From: an uncultured Saprospiraceae bacterium
GTDB lineage: Bacteria > Bacteroidota > Bacteroidia > Chitinophagales > Saprospiraceae
Length of the DNA stretch: 39,809 bases
Assembly: GCA_937941095.1 (NCBI GenBank)
Contig: CALDYJ010000116.1
Location: forward strand, 1 to 39,809
Direction: 5' to 3'
The notes beneath the pieces were generated by a model, which worked only from the letters and a program-made list of their open reading frames with translations, had not been told where the DNA came from and searched no databases. Made by a program: the position numbers and the translations under genes. Position 1 is the first letter of the stretch. The number at the start of each line of letters is the position of its first letter. Positions 9,076-17,784 of the stretch are shown piece by piece.

Positions 9076-10083
9076 ATGAAAGAAAATAGATTAAGGATTC
9101 TCACTTATTCGGTAATAGCATATATGCTCATTGCTTTTGCATGGTGGACCATCCTACTTTTTCAAAAAAACCAGGATGCCTTTAAGGCAAAAAAAGAACT
9201 CATGAAAATGGTCATGGTTGCTGAAGGAGTCGTGAATTCTCCTGATCAGTTTATCAATAATGCAGCCTTCAAAGATTTAGAAAAAAAATACAAAAGGCAA
9301 GAGTGGATGATTTTTGGAGAAGCCATTGTATTTGTCATCAGTTTAGTGATTGGAGTTTGGTTAATCAATAGAGGTTACAATAAAGCGATTCATACTGCGA
9401 AGCAAAGTAAAAATTTTTTACTCTCGATCACACATGAATTAAAATCTCCCATCGCTTCAATTTTGCTAACCTTGGAAACATTTTTAAAGCGTTCTTTACC
9501 TCAGGATAAATTTGAAAAACTAACCTCAAATGCTTTAGTAGAAACAGAGCGACTAAATAAATTAGTTTCTGATTTACTACTTGCTTCGAAAATGGAATCT
9601 TCTTATCAAGCACAAGTCGAAGTATTTAACATCAATGATTTATTAAAAGGCATCATCGAAAAGATCAAAGCGAAAAACCCTGAAGCAAATATCAGTTTGG
9701 AAGAAAAAATAGCTAACCAAGAAATAAAAATGGATTTACTTGGGGTTACATCAATAGCCATTAATCTAATAGAAAATGGAATTAAATATTCATTCGAAAA
9801 ACCTGATATTCAAGTGACAATTGATAAAAATAATGAGGCTATATTACTGGACGTTGCAGATAAAGGAATAGGCATTAAGCAAAAGGATAAAGCAAAGGTC
9901 TTCGAAAGATTTTATAGAGTAGGAGATGAAGATACAAGAAAGACAAAGGGTACAGGTTTAGGTTTATACATTGTCAAAGAGATCGTGAAGAACAATAATG
10001 GATCGATTACACTAGTGAACAATAAACCGAATGGAAGTGTTTTTAAAGTGGTCTTGCCTTTTGATCCAATTCGTATAAATTAA
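9076..10083 (+). CDS. Membrane sensor histidine kinase
   Basis: 335 residues. Two membrane spans (about 9-29 and 78-98) flank a short periplasmic segment of some 48 residues with no recognisable sensor domain. The HisKA dimerisation/phosphoacceptor domain follows, with THELKSP and His120. The ATPase domain shows the N box (NLIENGIKYS), G1 (DKGIGI) and G2 (GTGLGLYIVKEI) motifs, so all catalytic boxes are intact. It would autophosphorylate at His120 and pass phosphate to Asp51 of the regulator whose gene starts 23 bases downstream. With so small a sensing region, it may sense the membrane itself or act with a partner; that is inference. Placement right after T9SS cargo could be coincidental. 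Confidence 0.93.
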   Translation: MKENRLRILTYSVIAYMLIAFAWWTILLFQKNQDAFKAKKELMKMVMVAEGVVNSPDQFINNAAFKDLEKKYKRQEWMIFGEAIVFVISLVIGVWLINRGYNKAIHTAKQSKNFLLSITHELKSPIASILLTLETFLKRSLPQDKFEKLTSNALVETERLNKLVSDLLLASKMESSYQAQVEVFNINDLLKGIIEKIKAKNPEANISLEEKIANQEIKMDLLGVTSIAINLIENGIKYSFEKPDIQVTIDKNNEAILLDVADKGIGIKQKDKAKVFERFYRVGDEDTRKTKGTGLGLYIVKEIVKNNNGSITLVNNKPNGSVFKVVLPFDPIRIN

Positions 10084-10106
10084 TTTAGAATTTTTAAAGC
10101 ATAGCA

Positions 10107-10787
10107 ATGCGTATACTACTTGTAGAAGATGAAGAAAACATAAGAGATGTAGTTAAGCTTAATCTTGAGTTAGAAGATTATGAAGTCATTACTGTCTCTA
10201 ATGGTAAAGATGTTATGAAAGTTTGGAATAGCGAACATTTTGATCTGCTCATTCTTGACATTATGCTTCCTGAAGTAAACGGATTTCAAATATGTGAGCA
10301 AATCAGATTAAGTGATCTTAAGACTCCAATCTTAATGCTTACCGCTAAAGATTCAGCCAGTGATCGTGTTAATGGACTACGGAAAGGGGCAGATGATTAT
10401 TTGACAAAACCGTTCAACCTTGAAGAATTACTTTTAAGGGTTTCGAACCTATTAAAAAGATCTAGTGGCAAAGAAAACAATACTCCTGAGATTTATACTT
10501 TTGGAACCAACAGTATAAATTTTCTCACATATAATGCAAAAGGCAATCAAGGAGAATTTATGCTCACCAAAAAAGAAGCGATGCTCTTAAAGTTATTGAT
10601 TGATCGTAAGAATGAAGTCGTTTCAAGGCAGCAAATTTTACAATCAGTATGGGGCTATGATGTATATCCTTCCACGAGAACAATAGATAATTTTATCCTT
10701 TCATTTAGAAAATATTTCGAGGAAGATCCTAAAGCGCCTTCTTTTTTTAAATCTGTAAGAGGAGTAGGGTATAAATTTACAAGTTAA
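10107..10787 (+). CDS. OmpR/PhoB-family response regulator
   Basis: 226 residues. The N-terminal receiver has the acidic pair in VEDEE, the phosphoacceptor Asp51 (LILDIMLPEVNG), a conserved Thr in LTAKD and Lys in TKPF. The C-terminal winged helix (about 135-225) ends in SVRGVGYKF, typical of the OmpR DNA-binding domain. It is the transcriptional partner of the kinase 23 bases upstream and shares its promoter. The stop overlaps by 4 bases the stop of the convergent minus-strand gene, with no terminator between them. Target genes are not evident. Confidence 0.94.
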   Translation: MRILLVEDEENIRDVVKLNLELEDYEVITVSNGKDVMKVWNSEHFDLLILDIMLPEVNGFQICEQIRLSDLKTPILMLTAKDSASDRVNGLRKGADDYLTKPFNLEELLLRVSNLLKRSSGKENNTPEIYTFGTNSINFLTYNAKGNQGEFMLTKKEAMLLKLLIDRKNEVVSRQQILQSVWGYDVYPSTRTIDNFILSFRKYFEEDPKAPSFFKSVRGVGYKFTS

Positions 10788-11707
10788 TTACTTGAGGCAA
10801 TTTTAATGTCTCCATAATTAACATTAATGGCAACTTTTATTCCACTCAATTCTGCAGTAGGTTTAATCACAGCATTCTTGATTCCTGAATCCCTCAAATC
10901 ATATTTAGCCAACAAATGTTCTGGCAAATCAATTTCACCATCTTTTGAATTTAGATTAAAATTATAAGAACTTAGTAATTGATCATAAAAGTAAACATCC
11001 GTTTTTTCTGCATCGATTGTTAGGTCTAAGTAAGATTGGTTAGCAAAAACTTTTATGATTCCTTGATTGGCTTTTATATCAAACTTACCTGAAATCTCAC
11101 TCAAGGTAACGTTTGATCTATTAGCGATGATGTCTACATCGCCATTGATCATTACACCTATTAAGTCACCATAATATGTGTTGACTTTTACATCTCCAGC
11201 TATATTTTCTAAAGCAACATTACAGAATTCACTTTTGATGTTTAGGCCATTACTTAAATCAACAATATTTGCAGATCCAAAGTAATTAGCTAATTCTATT
11301 TTACAATTTTTAGGAATGCTTATGGTGTAGATTACATTTAATCCTGCAACAACAGAATCACTTGTAATGACATTTCCTATTCTTATTTCTTCAGGAGTTT
11401 CTTCTTTAAAATAAGTTATAAATTCTATTTCTTTTTTAGCAACTGCAAGTTCTGGGTGTTTCGCAATCATTTTTACATCAGCATGAATAAAGTCCTTGTC
11501 CCATGTGATCACTTCTACTTTAGATTTTGTCCCTTCAATTTTTAGGAGTTGACCTTCTTGAAAAGAAATCTTTTCCTGAAATGATTTTGTCATAACCTGT
11601 AATTCTATTTCTTGGGCCATGACATTGCTACAAAGCAATAAGGCTAATGATAGACTGAATAGGTATGGTAATTTCATTAAAGAATTTTTAAATAAACACT
11701 TCATCAA
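10784..11707 (-). CDS. Secreted DUF4097/DUF2807-like putative adhesin of the ECF operon
   Basis: 307 residues. A signal peptide is clear if translation starts at Met11 (position 11677), giving MKLPYLFSLSLALLL...MAQ; the longer start adds ten residues before it. The mature part is almost all short beta strands (GDVKVNTYYGDLIGVMINGDVDIIANR), the pattern of DUF4097/DUF2807 beta-helix proteins. Such genes often sit last in Bacteroidota ECF-sigma operons, as here: the anti-sigma gene ends 3 bases upstream. It probably acts in the periplasm or on the surface. Whether it binds a ligand or helps sense envelope state is unknown. Confidence 0.75.
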   Translation of the reverse strand: MMKCLFKNSLMKLPYLFSLSLALLLCSNVMAQEIELQVMTKSFQEKISFQEGQLLKIEGTKSKVEVITWDKDFIHADVKMIAKHPELAVAKKEIEFITYFKEETPEEIRIGNVITSDSVVAGLNVIYTISIPKNCKIELANYFGSANIVDLSNGLNIKSEFCNVALENIAGDVKVNTYYGDLIGVMINGDVDIIANRSNVTLSEISGKFDIKANQGIIKVFANQSYLDLTIDAEKTDVYFYDQLLSSYNFNLNSKDGEIDLPEHLLAKYDLRDSGIKNAVIKPTAELSGIKVAINVNYGDIKIASSN

Positions 11708-11710
11708 ACT

Positions 11711-12313
11711 TTATATTTTTATTTCTTCTAACAATTCATTCATTAAGTTCATTCTTTCTTTTTCAATCGCGTCTAACTTTTCTCTTAATACAATATTTGT
11801 ATCGTACTTTCCTAAGGCCCCACTTAATTTATCAGAAGCTTTTTTAAGTTCATCTAATTCCGAAAGAATATTTTTATTATCATCTTTTGAAATTTTCTGT
11901 GCATTGACTAGTGCCTTAATGGCGTCGTCCGCATGTTTGTTATTGTAATTCTTTCTTTGAAAACGTGTATTTGGGTATTGTTCGATGGTATATTCTTCCA
12001 CTACTTTTCCAGCATTCAGTGTCCCATTTCCAAAAAAGAAAAATCCAGTCACAAGTATAGCTATGGAGGCTGCGGCTAACAATGGTCTTAACCATGTTAG
12101 CTTTTTAAGCTTAGGTTGGACATCAAGTTCTTGGTTGATCTTTTCCCAAACTAAATCAGGTGGACTGTAATGCTTTAAGTGTTGGACTTTATCATGAATG
12201 GCATCATCCATGTCAAGGTTCTCTTCGATACTGTCCCAAAGATGCTCGTCTGGAAGATGGATCTTTAATTGGGCCAATGCTTTTTCTAATGTATGTCGAT
12301 TAAATTCTTGCAT
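11711..12313 (-). CDS. Membrane anti-sigma-factor-like protein
   Basis: 200 residues. One membrane span (about 76-94, LLAAASIAILVTGFFFFG) separates a cytoplasmic N-terminal part of about 75 residues from a charged, helical, probably coiled-coil periplasmic part (about 130-200). The gene starts one base after the sigma-factor stop, the usual arrangement for a co-translated anti-sigma. No classic zinc-binding anti-sigma (ZAS) motif is visible. The cytoplasmic part contains two similar segments, LPDEHLWDSIEENLD and SPPDLVWEKINQELD, suggesting an internal duplication. Its role as the membrane-bound inhibitor of the upstream sigma factor is inferred from position and topology. Confidence 0.75.
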   Translation of the reverse strand: MQEFNRHTLEKALAQLKIHLPDEHLWDSIEENLDMDDAIHDKVQHLKHYSPPDLVWEKINQELDVQPKLKKLTWLRPLLAAASIAILVTGFFFFGNGTLNAGKVVEEYTIEQYPNTRFQRKNYNNKHADDAIKALVNAQKISKDDNKNILSELDELKKASDKLSGALGKYDTNIVLREKLDAIEKERMNLMNELLEEIKI

Positions 12314-12314
12314 A

Positions 12315-12833
12315 TCAAATCATTTTTTCCAACATGAGTCTAAGTTTCTTCTTAGAATGAAACAATTGAGATTTCGAAGTCCCTTCCGAAATATTCAAAA
12401 GCTCACCAACTTCTCTATGGCTATAACCTTCAATTTCAATTAGGATGAATACAGATCGGTAACCGGCTGGAAGAGCTTGTATGGCTTTTTCTAAGTATTC
12501 GGCATTTAAATAATCACCCCAATCGATAAAATCTGGACCAGAAGTAATTTGTTCATTCAGTTCCGTAAAATTTGGTTTCTTTTTTACTTGTTTAATAGCA
12601 GTTCTAACTACTATTGTTTTGATCCATGCCCCTAAGGTAGATTCTCTTCTAAAAGATTTTAGACTTTTAAAAATTTGAATAAAAGCTTCTTGCAGCACGT
12701 CATTTGCTAAGTCAAAATCATTCGTAATCCGATATGATATGGTGTACATAGCATTTTTATACTTTTCGTAAAGTTTTTTTTGTGCTAAACGATCGTTTGC
12801 CAAGCAGGCTTCTATGAGTTCATTTTCTTTCAT
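12315..12833 (-). CDS. ECF-family RNA polymerase sigma factor
   Basis: About 172 residues from the preferred start MKENELIEACLAND (12833); an in-frame ATG at 12854 would add seven residues with no family counterpart. Region 2 is clear (YEKYKNAMYTISYRITND ... DVLQEAFIQIFKSLKSFR). Region 4 shows a helix-turn-helix with GYSHREVGELLNISEGT and SQLFHSKKKLR. It directs RNA polymerase to a small regulon, probably including this operon. It is followed immediately by the anti-sigma-like and adhesin-like genes. No clear promoter is visible in front, which would be expected if the operon is read from an ECF-specific promoter. Confidence 0.92.
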   Translation of the reverse strand: MKENELIEACLANDRLAQKKLYEKYKNAMYTISYRITNDFDLANDVLQEAFIQIFKSLKSFRRESTLGAWIKTIVVRTAIKQVKKKPNFTELNEQITSGPDFIDWGDYLNAEYLEKAIQALPAGYRSVFILIEIEGYSHREVGELLNISEGTSKSQLFHSKKKLRLMLEKMI

Positions 12834-12949
12834 ACTTATTACAAAACTCATCAATATTAGCTTTTTGTAGGAATTTCTCCAATTTCGTGGTTTAATTAAT
12901 TGATAGAAAGAGTCTATAAAGCTGAATATGGTTGTATGAATGCTGCTTT

Positions 12950-13687
12950 TTATGAAATTCTTTTCAAAACTTCAGGAGTCACGGCATTTGTAGCTAATGG
13001 TGGGGCTATAAGAAAACCAATTCCTAGCATCAATAAAACCATAAATACCATGCCATTGCCTATCGCTAAACCTTTATGTTTTCTGACGAATCTGCTTGAA
13101 TCTTTTACATTATAGTACCTTTCAAGCGTATAGTCCATGTTTCCAAAGCCTGCGTAATAGGATTGGATAATGAAAATCAAAGCTGTAGTAATTGGACTTA
13201 GAAAAGGGAGGATTAATCCTATAAGGAATAAGATTAAAGTGATGAAGATTTCTCTAAATATGTTTCTGAAGGTAATTCGAAGCCCACGGATGAATCCTTT
13301 AGCAGTGTCAAGGACAGTACTCTTTGCTTGCTGATCATGCGAACCGTGGATATTTTCATCTATTTTTTGAGACATTGGACTCATGAAAGGGGAGGCCAAT
13401 AAAATAACGATGTATTTAGCAAGGAGTAATCCAGTAAGTCCTATTAATAAACCACCGATCCATTGGCTGATTTTGGCAACAAAAGCTGAGCCCCATTCCC
13501 ATTTATACCAAGAGATCATCCATTCACCTAAGTTATCTCCGAAGGAAAAAGCACTAAATACTAAGCCCGTAAAAAACACCAAACCTAAGACTGTTGGCAT
13601 GAAAGTAAACCTCCAAAGCTTGAATTTAGAGATGTTTTTGAAATATTTTAAGTAAGCGCTTATGCCATCGATGATATCCTTAATCAT
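12950..13687 (-). CDS. EI24/CysZ-like integral membrane protein
   Basis: 245 residues with four or more hydrophobic segments (about 30-48, 76-100, 145-172, 215-232). The pattern MPxxLG near the N terminus, LASPFMSPMSQKIDE in the middle and a SYYAGFGNMDYTLER-like segment match the EI24-domain family, which includes the E. coli sulfate transporter CysZ. In Bacteroidota members the substrate is untested, so sulfate uptake is only a possibility. It stands alone between the ECF operon and an unknown gene. The start is supported by the soluble N terminus followed by the first span. Confidence 0.8.
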   Translation of the reverse strand: MIKDIIDGISAYLKYFKNISKFKLWRFTFMPTVLGLVFFTGLVFSAFSFGDNLGEWMISWYKWEWGSAFVAKISQWIGGLLIGLTGLLLAKYIVILLASPFMSPMSQKIDENIHGSHDQQAKSTVLDTAKGFIRGLRITFRNIFREIFITLILFLIGLILPFLSPITTALIFIIQSYYAGFGNMDYTLERYYNVKDSSRFVRKHKGLAIGNGMVFMVLLMLGIGFLIAPPLATNAVTPEVLKRIS

Positions 13688-13761
13688 GTTTGTATGATTT
13701 TCTTCTTTTGAAGATTAGGATTTTTTAAAAGAGAATCAAATTTTTTAGACGAATAGGGATT

Positions 13762-15216
13762 TTAAGCCGTCTCAGGCTTTTTCTTTTTTCTTCTTGTCTT
13801 AAACAATTCTACAACCTGTTTTTGATTAAGGAAATTCATTTCAACAAAAGTTGAAGCTACAAACTTCTTAATGTCTTGGTAGTCCTTACCTCTTTTGTCA
13901 ACATGAACTTTTAGTAGTTTTTTGACATATGACAAACTTAAATCCTTAAGAAATTGGTTAAACTGCTGATTGGAAAAAATATCCATATAAAGAGGGAATG
14001 CGTAAGCCCCAACAGGTCTTTCCTCGGTAACATCAGCCGTTTCCATCTTTGATGGTATTTCTCCGATTAGTTCCATAAATAGTGGATAACCTTGTTCATC
14101 TAGGTTAGTGATGACTCTATGGATATAATTCAAAATGGTTTTTCTAACTGCTTGATTTATTTTAGATAAACCTTCATGATTGTTGTAAAAATGACGAACT
14201 GCTTCAACAGCATCTTTATGGACATATCCTTTGCCATGGACCTCATCCATCAATTTATAGAATGCGGAAAGTTCGTCTTTGATGTTTTTGTCTATGCAAG
14301 CACTAGTTCTGTTATCTGCTTTATTGTCAAGATCAAGATGAGAGGCATGAACATCTAGAATAAAATCTAAATGCATGTCGCTAAAATTAGCGTCGTCATT
14401 TCTTAATTTAGTATAGATGTCTGTAAGGACTTTCTTTTCAGGATCTTTCCAGTCAATGAAAGAAGCTGCTAGCCCTAAAATATAAGTATGTTCTTTTGTT
14501 CCAAAGAAAGCTGGATTCGAAACGAATTCCATGAGTTCCTTTTCGAAAGATGCAGTTTCTTTGTTGAATTTAAACCTTGTAACAAGAAAAGTTTTTATAC
14601 GATAATAATCTGTTGAAAGATCTTTTTTAGCAGTAGGGAAGCTAGCCGTATAGAAATAGTCATTTCTAAATTGCCTAGCAAATCTTCCTCTTGCTCTTTT
14701 TCTTTCATCCAAAATTCTATACTGTGGAATCTTTTGACTTTGTAAGAAATACCTAACTCTTTTGTTGTTTACTTTATTGATTAAGTTGGTAATCCAAATG
14801 TCGCTGCTTAATGCAAAGCCGGTTTGGATGGATTGACCAATTCTTTTCTTCAACCATTCAAAATTAGCAGAATTACAAATCCCCAATAGAATCTTTTCAA
14901 AGTGATCTTGCGGTTTTCTGTATTTAAAGTTTTCATCATGCTCTCCTCTTAAAACGGAATAGCCCAAAATTTTTGGAAGAATAAGTCCTTCGTAGTTTTC
15001 ATTTAAGAATAACTCTTCAAGACCAATAATTTGTAAAGGATTTTCATCCATTACTCTGCTGTGCAGTTCAATCATTTTTGGTTCAAAACTGTCTCTTAAG
15101 GCAGTATAATCCTCTTCTTCTTCAGATTCAAGGTAAGCAGTGTGTAGCTCAGAAGCCATTAAATCCTTTAGGATTACATCAGCTTCATCTTTATAAGTTT
15201 TGGAAAGTTGTAACAT
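13762..15216 (-). CDS. Conserved-looking soluble protein of unknown function
   Basis: 484 residues; I do not recognise a family. There is no signal peptide or membrane span. The composition is highly charged and helical, with a Lys/Arg-rich end (KTRRKKKKPE) and a basic patch near 170-190 (DERKRARGRFARQFRND), which would suit contact with nucleic acid or ribosomes. It lies 111 bases downstream of the S16 gene on the same strand, with a hairpin between them that begins only 18 bases before this start codon. A link to translation is possible from position and charge but is not shown. The complete ORF with neighbour-like codon use makes a real gene near certain. Confidence 0.8.
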   Translation of the reverse strand: MLQLSKTYKDEADVILKDLMASELHTAYLESEEEEDYTALRDSFEPKMIELHSRVMDENPLQIIGLEELFLNENYEGLILPKILGYSVLRGEHDENFKYRKPQDHFEKILLGICNSANFEWLKKRIGQSIQTGFALSSDIWITNLINKVNNKRVRYFLQSQKIPQYRILDERKRARGRFARQFRNDYFYTASFPTAKKDLSTDYYRIKTFLVTRFKFNKETASFEKELMEFVSNPAFFGTKEHTYILGLAASFIDWKDPEKKVLTDIYTKLRNDDANFSDMHLDFILDVHASHLDLDNKADNRTSACIDKNIKDELSAFYKLMDEVHGKGYVHKDAVEAVRHFYNNHEGLSKINQAVRKTILNYIHRVITNLDEQGYPLFMELIGEIPSKMETADVTEERPVGAYAFPLYMDIFSNQQFNQFLKDLSLSYVKKLLKVHVDKRGKDYQDIKKFVASTFVEMNFLNQKQVVELFKTRRKKKKPETA

Positions 15217-15233
15217 ATCTAATTATTTAATTG

Positions 15234-15269
15234 AAAACCTGATAAGCAAATTAAGGCTTACCAGGTTTT
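15234..15269 (-). terminator. Hairpin terminator/attenuator after the S16 gene
   Basis: Arms 15234-15247 and 15256-15269 pair over 14 positions with one mismatch around an 8-base loop. On the minus strand the second arm ends in TTTT and is followed by AT-rich sequence. It lies 58 bases after the S16 stop and only 18 bases before the ATG of the 484-residue gene, so it may terminate S16 transcripts or attenuate read-through. Confidence 0.65.
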
Positions 15270-15327
15270 AAAAGTATTGGAATTAACCAAATATACTAAA
15301 ATTTGATATAATCTTTATATAGTTATA

Positions 15328-16344
15328 CTAATCTTCTGTAGATTTTGATTCATCAGGATTAACAACTTTTCCTCCGTCTAATTCATCTTGAAGCACTTTC
15401 AACTCATCCCATTTGCCAGCTGCAGCTAAAGCTGCTTGCTGAGGCCAAGTAGTTGGATCATGCATAGTATAACGACTTCCTGCATCTGCAAGAATTCCTT
15501 TTAATTTATCGAGTGGGGCATTTTCTAAATCACTAAAAGATGCAAGACCTGCTGTATGCAGTAACTCAGCAATCTTTGGACCTATACCTTCGATTTTTTT
15601 GTAATCATCTTCCTTAGCTGGTGCTCCACTTACAACAGGTATTGGAGTAGCTTCTTCAGCAGGCTTTTCTTCTGCAGCTGGAGCTTCTTTCACTTCCTCA
15701 GCAGGCTTTTCTTCTGCAACAGGAGCTGGTGCTTCTTTTACTTCTTCAACAGGCTTTTCCTCCGCAACAGGAGCTGGCGCTTCTTTTACTTCAGGAGCAG
15801 CATCGTTTCCACCAGCAAATGATTCAACAGTAGTTTGTTCAACTGAATCAGCAAATGATTTATTCTCTTTAGAATCAGCAGCTCCATCTTTAGATGGTTT
15901 TGCCGAAGTTTCTTCAGCCACTTTTTTAGGTGCTTTCGCAGAACCAGAAATTTGCTTGTGCCATTCAAGTCTCTTAAGCTTAGTCTCTTCAAACCTTTCA
16001 GCTACTTTTGCATCTTTCTCATCAATGAAGTTCTTCCATTTGATGTCTGCATCTTCTTGACTTAATGACCCTTTACTTACACCTCTTTGCAGATGCTTCT
16101 TGAAGTATACTCCTTTGAATTTAAGGATTGCTCTTGCAGTATGTGTTGGTTGAGCCCCAACCATAAGCCAGTCAAATGCTCTTTCTCTATTTAAATCAAT
16201 GGTTGCAGGAGAGGTCATAGGATTATAAGTTCCTATTTTCTCAATAAATTTACCATCTCTAGGAGCTCTTGCATCAGCAATTACAATGTGATAGAATGGT
16301 TTTTTCTTACGTCCGTGTCTTTGTAGACGGATTTTAGCAGGCAT
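15328..16344 (-). CDS. rpsP: 30S ribosomal protein S16 with long extension and C-terminal helix-hairpin-helix domain
   Basis: 338 residues; S16 is normally about 80-90, or about 180 in many Bacteroidota. Residues 1-90 are a full S16 ([19 protein letters not shown] ... GTYNP ... VGAQPT), an early-assembly protein of the 30S subunit. Residues 91-185 are a charged extension. Residues 186-231 are a Pro/Ala/Glu/Lys linker of 16-residue repeats. Residues 246-326 form a helix-hairpin-helix-like module ([18 protein letters not shown] ... [22 protein letters not shown]) of the kind I recall at the end of L21 in some Bacteroidota. The module may bind RNA or DNA; its role on the ribosome is unknown. The frame is open throughout, so this is a real fusion and not a read-through of a broken stop. 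Confidence 0.93.
   Translation of the reverse strand: MPAKIRLQRHGRKKKPFYHIVIADARAPRDGKFIEKIGTYNPMTSPATIDLNRERAFDWLMVGAQPTHTARAILKFKGVYFKKHLQRGVSKGSLSQEDADIKWKNFIDEKDAKVAERFEETKLKRLEWHKQISGSAKAPKKVAEETSAKPSKDGAADSKENKSFADSVEQTTVESFAGGNDAAPEVKEAPAPVAEEKPVEEVKEAPAPVAEEKPAEEVKEAPAAEEKPAEEATPIPVVSGAPAKEDDYKKIEGIGPKIAELLHTAGLASFSDLENAPLDKLKGILADAGSRYTMHDPTTWPQQAALAAAGKWDELKVLQDELDGGKVVNPDESKSTED
15652..15789 (-). repeat. 48-bp tandem repeat encoding a Pro-Ala-Glu linker in S16
   Basis: About three copies of a 16-residue unit ([16 protein letters not shown]; the last copy is shortened) lie between the S16 extension and its C-terminal module. Such a linker would be extended and flexible. The copy number could vary between strains. 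Confidence 0.85.
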
Positions 16345-16425
16345 ATTGTTAAAATTTAAGTGGTTAATCCATACCTTTTAGCATCGAACATCGATCTAAA
16401 GGGTTTTAACTATTTAATCGAGGCG

Positions 16426-16433
16426 CAAAGGTA
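16426..16433 (-). promoter_or_regulatory. -7 element TACCTTTG of the S16 promoter
   Basis: On the minus strand the sequence is TACCTTTGCGC, an exact match to the Bacteroidota TAnnTTTG box, 81 bases before the S16 start. No clear TTG is found 18-21 bases upstream. The same 11 bases (GCGCAAAGGTA on plus) occur before gap at 33683-33693. Confidence 0.7.
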
Positions 16434-16467
16434 ATATTAAAAATCTAAATATGCTATTATTTTAAGC

Positions 16468-17697
16468 TTAGAAAGTCACTTTTTTCTTGAGTTTCTTGCC
16501 TTTTCGCTCAACAATCACTGTAGTTTGATCGCCAACTTTGAATAAGGACAAAGCCTCCATATACTTATAGATGTCTGTAACTTCAACATCTCCCAATTTT
16601 ATGATGATGTCACCATTTTCAATACCACCTTTTTTGGCAGGTCTCTCATCAAGTACAGAGTCTATCTTCATCCCTTTACCATTATATACATAATCGGGCA
16701 TGACACCTAAGGTTACTTTAAAAGCAGCAGCTTTTCTTTCTGTGGTATCCTTAGTCTTTGTAAAAGCAATTTTTTCTTGTTTGTTTAAAGCCTCGATGAT
16801 GTTATAGATGTAATCAGCAATTTCAATAATTCCTATAAAGTTTATCAAATGAGCATCATCTTCTGGTTTGTGATAATCTTGGTGTTGACCAGAAAAGAAA
16901 TGCAAAACTGGGACATCTTTTAAATAAAATGGAGTATGATCAGAAGGGCCAATGCCTGATTCAGTTGTCACTGCCTCAATACCATGGGTCTTATTGTTGT
17001 CTAAAATTTCTTTCCAGACTGGAGAAGTTCCGATTGCATTAATTGATAAAACCTTTTCTTCATTCATTCTTCCTACCATATCCATGTTGATCAAAGCGTT
17101 TATGTTCTCTAGTGGGATGGTAGGGTTTTCTACATAATGTTTAGATCCAAAAAGGCCCATTTCTTCTCCAGAGAAAGCAAGAAACATATAATTATACTTC
17201 TTAAGCTCGGAATTTTTTAGCCTTTCGGCCAATAGCAGCATTGCAGCAATTCCACTTGCGTTATCATCCGCTCCGTTATGGATGGCAGGGCCACCTGCAT
17301 GTCTGGATCCAGATTCTCCGTAGCCTAAGTGATCGTAATGTCCTCCGATCACTATGGTGTGTTCTGCTTTATTATCAATGAAACCTATGACGTTTTTACC
17401 GATTCCTTCTCTTGGTGTTTTCTTTTCTACCGCATGTGGATTACTTAATTCTTTAAAAGGAAATGCTTGAATCCACTTTCCATCCTGACCTTTTGGACTT
17501 AATCCTATTGCAGCCATTCTATCTATAATGTATTCTGCTGCTAAGGTTTCACCTTTTAAACCGGTGCCTCTCCCTTCTAGGTAGTCCGAAGCTAAATAAA
17601 CAACATCAACCCTGACTTGAGTTAGCTGATCTCCTTGCTGCCCAAAAATAGAACCACTGAAACATATGATTAGAAAAATAAATATGGAATTCTTCAT
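16468..17697 (-). CDS. Secreted M28-family zinc peptidase with C-terminal PDZ domain
   Basis: 409 residues. A signal peptide (about 1-19, ending FGQ) precedes an M28 aminopeptidase domain with the full set of likely metal and catalytic residues: His120 and Asp122 (GGHYDHLG), Asp144 (NGADDNASG), Glu178/Glu179 (SGEEMGLFGS), Asp206 (NMDMVGR) and His276 (DYHKPEDD). A PDZ domain follows (about 325-409, PAKKGGIENGDIIIKLGD). M28-PDZ proteins are common in Bacteroidota and act in the periplasm or at the outer membrane on peptides. The PDZ domain may recognise the C-terminal ends of substrates. It appears to be a single gene; the S16 promoter lies just downstream. Confidence 0.93.
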   Translation of the reverse strand: MKNSIFIFLIICFSGSIFGQQGDQLTQVRVDVVYLASDYLEGRGTGLKGETLAAEYIIDRMAAIGLSPKGQDGKWIQAFPFKELSNPHAVEKKTPREGIGKNVIGFIDNKAEHTIVIGGHYDHLGYGESGSRHAGGPAIHNGADDNASGIAAMLLLAERLKNSELKKYNYMFLAFSGEEMGLFGSKHYVENPTIPLENINALINMDMVGRMNEEKVLSINAIGTSPVWKEILDNNKTHGIEAVTTESGIGPSDHTPFYLKDVPVLHFFSGQHQDYHKPEDDAHLINFIGIIEIADYIYNIIEALNKQEKIAFTKTKDTTERKAAAFKVTLGVMPDYVYNGKGMKIDSVLDERPAKKGGIENGDIIIKLGDVEVTDIYKYMEALSLFKVGDQTTVIVERKGKKLKKKVTF

Positions 17698-17784
17698 CTT
17701 TTTAATTTAATCCTTAAAGCTATAAAATTAACAGCCAGATCAGGAAAAAGATTGTAAAACCTCAAGAAAATGACCAGAAGATGA

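Noticed and set aside
10784..10790. 4-base overlap of convergent stops as a sequencing error
   Set aside because: Both proteins end at normal family positions (OmpR-type YKF end; beta-strand end), so the overlap is plausible as is.
15328..15651. The C-terminal part of the S16 frame as a separate gene
   Set aside because: There is no start codon with family-like N terminus or gap; the frame is continuous with S16 through an in-frame repeat linker.
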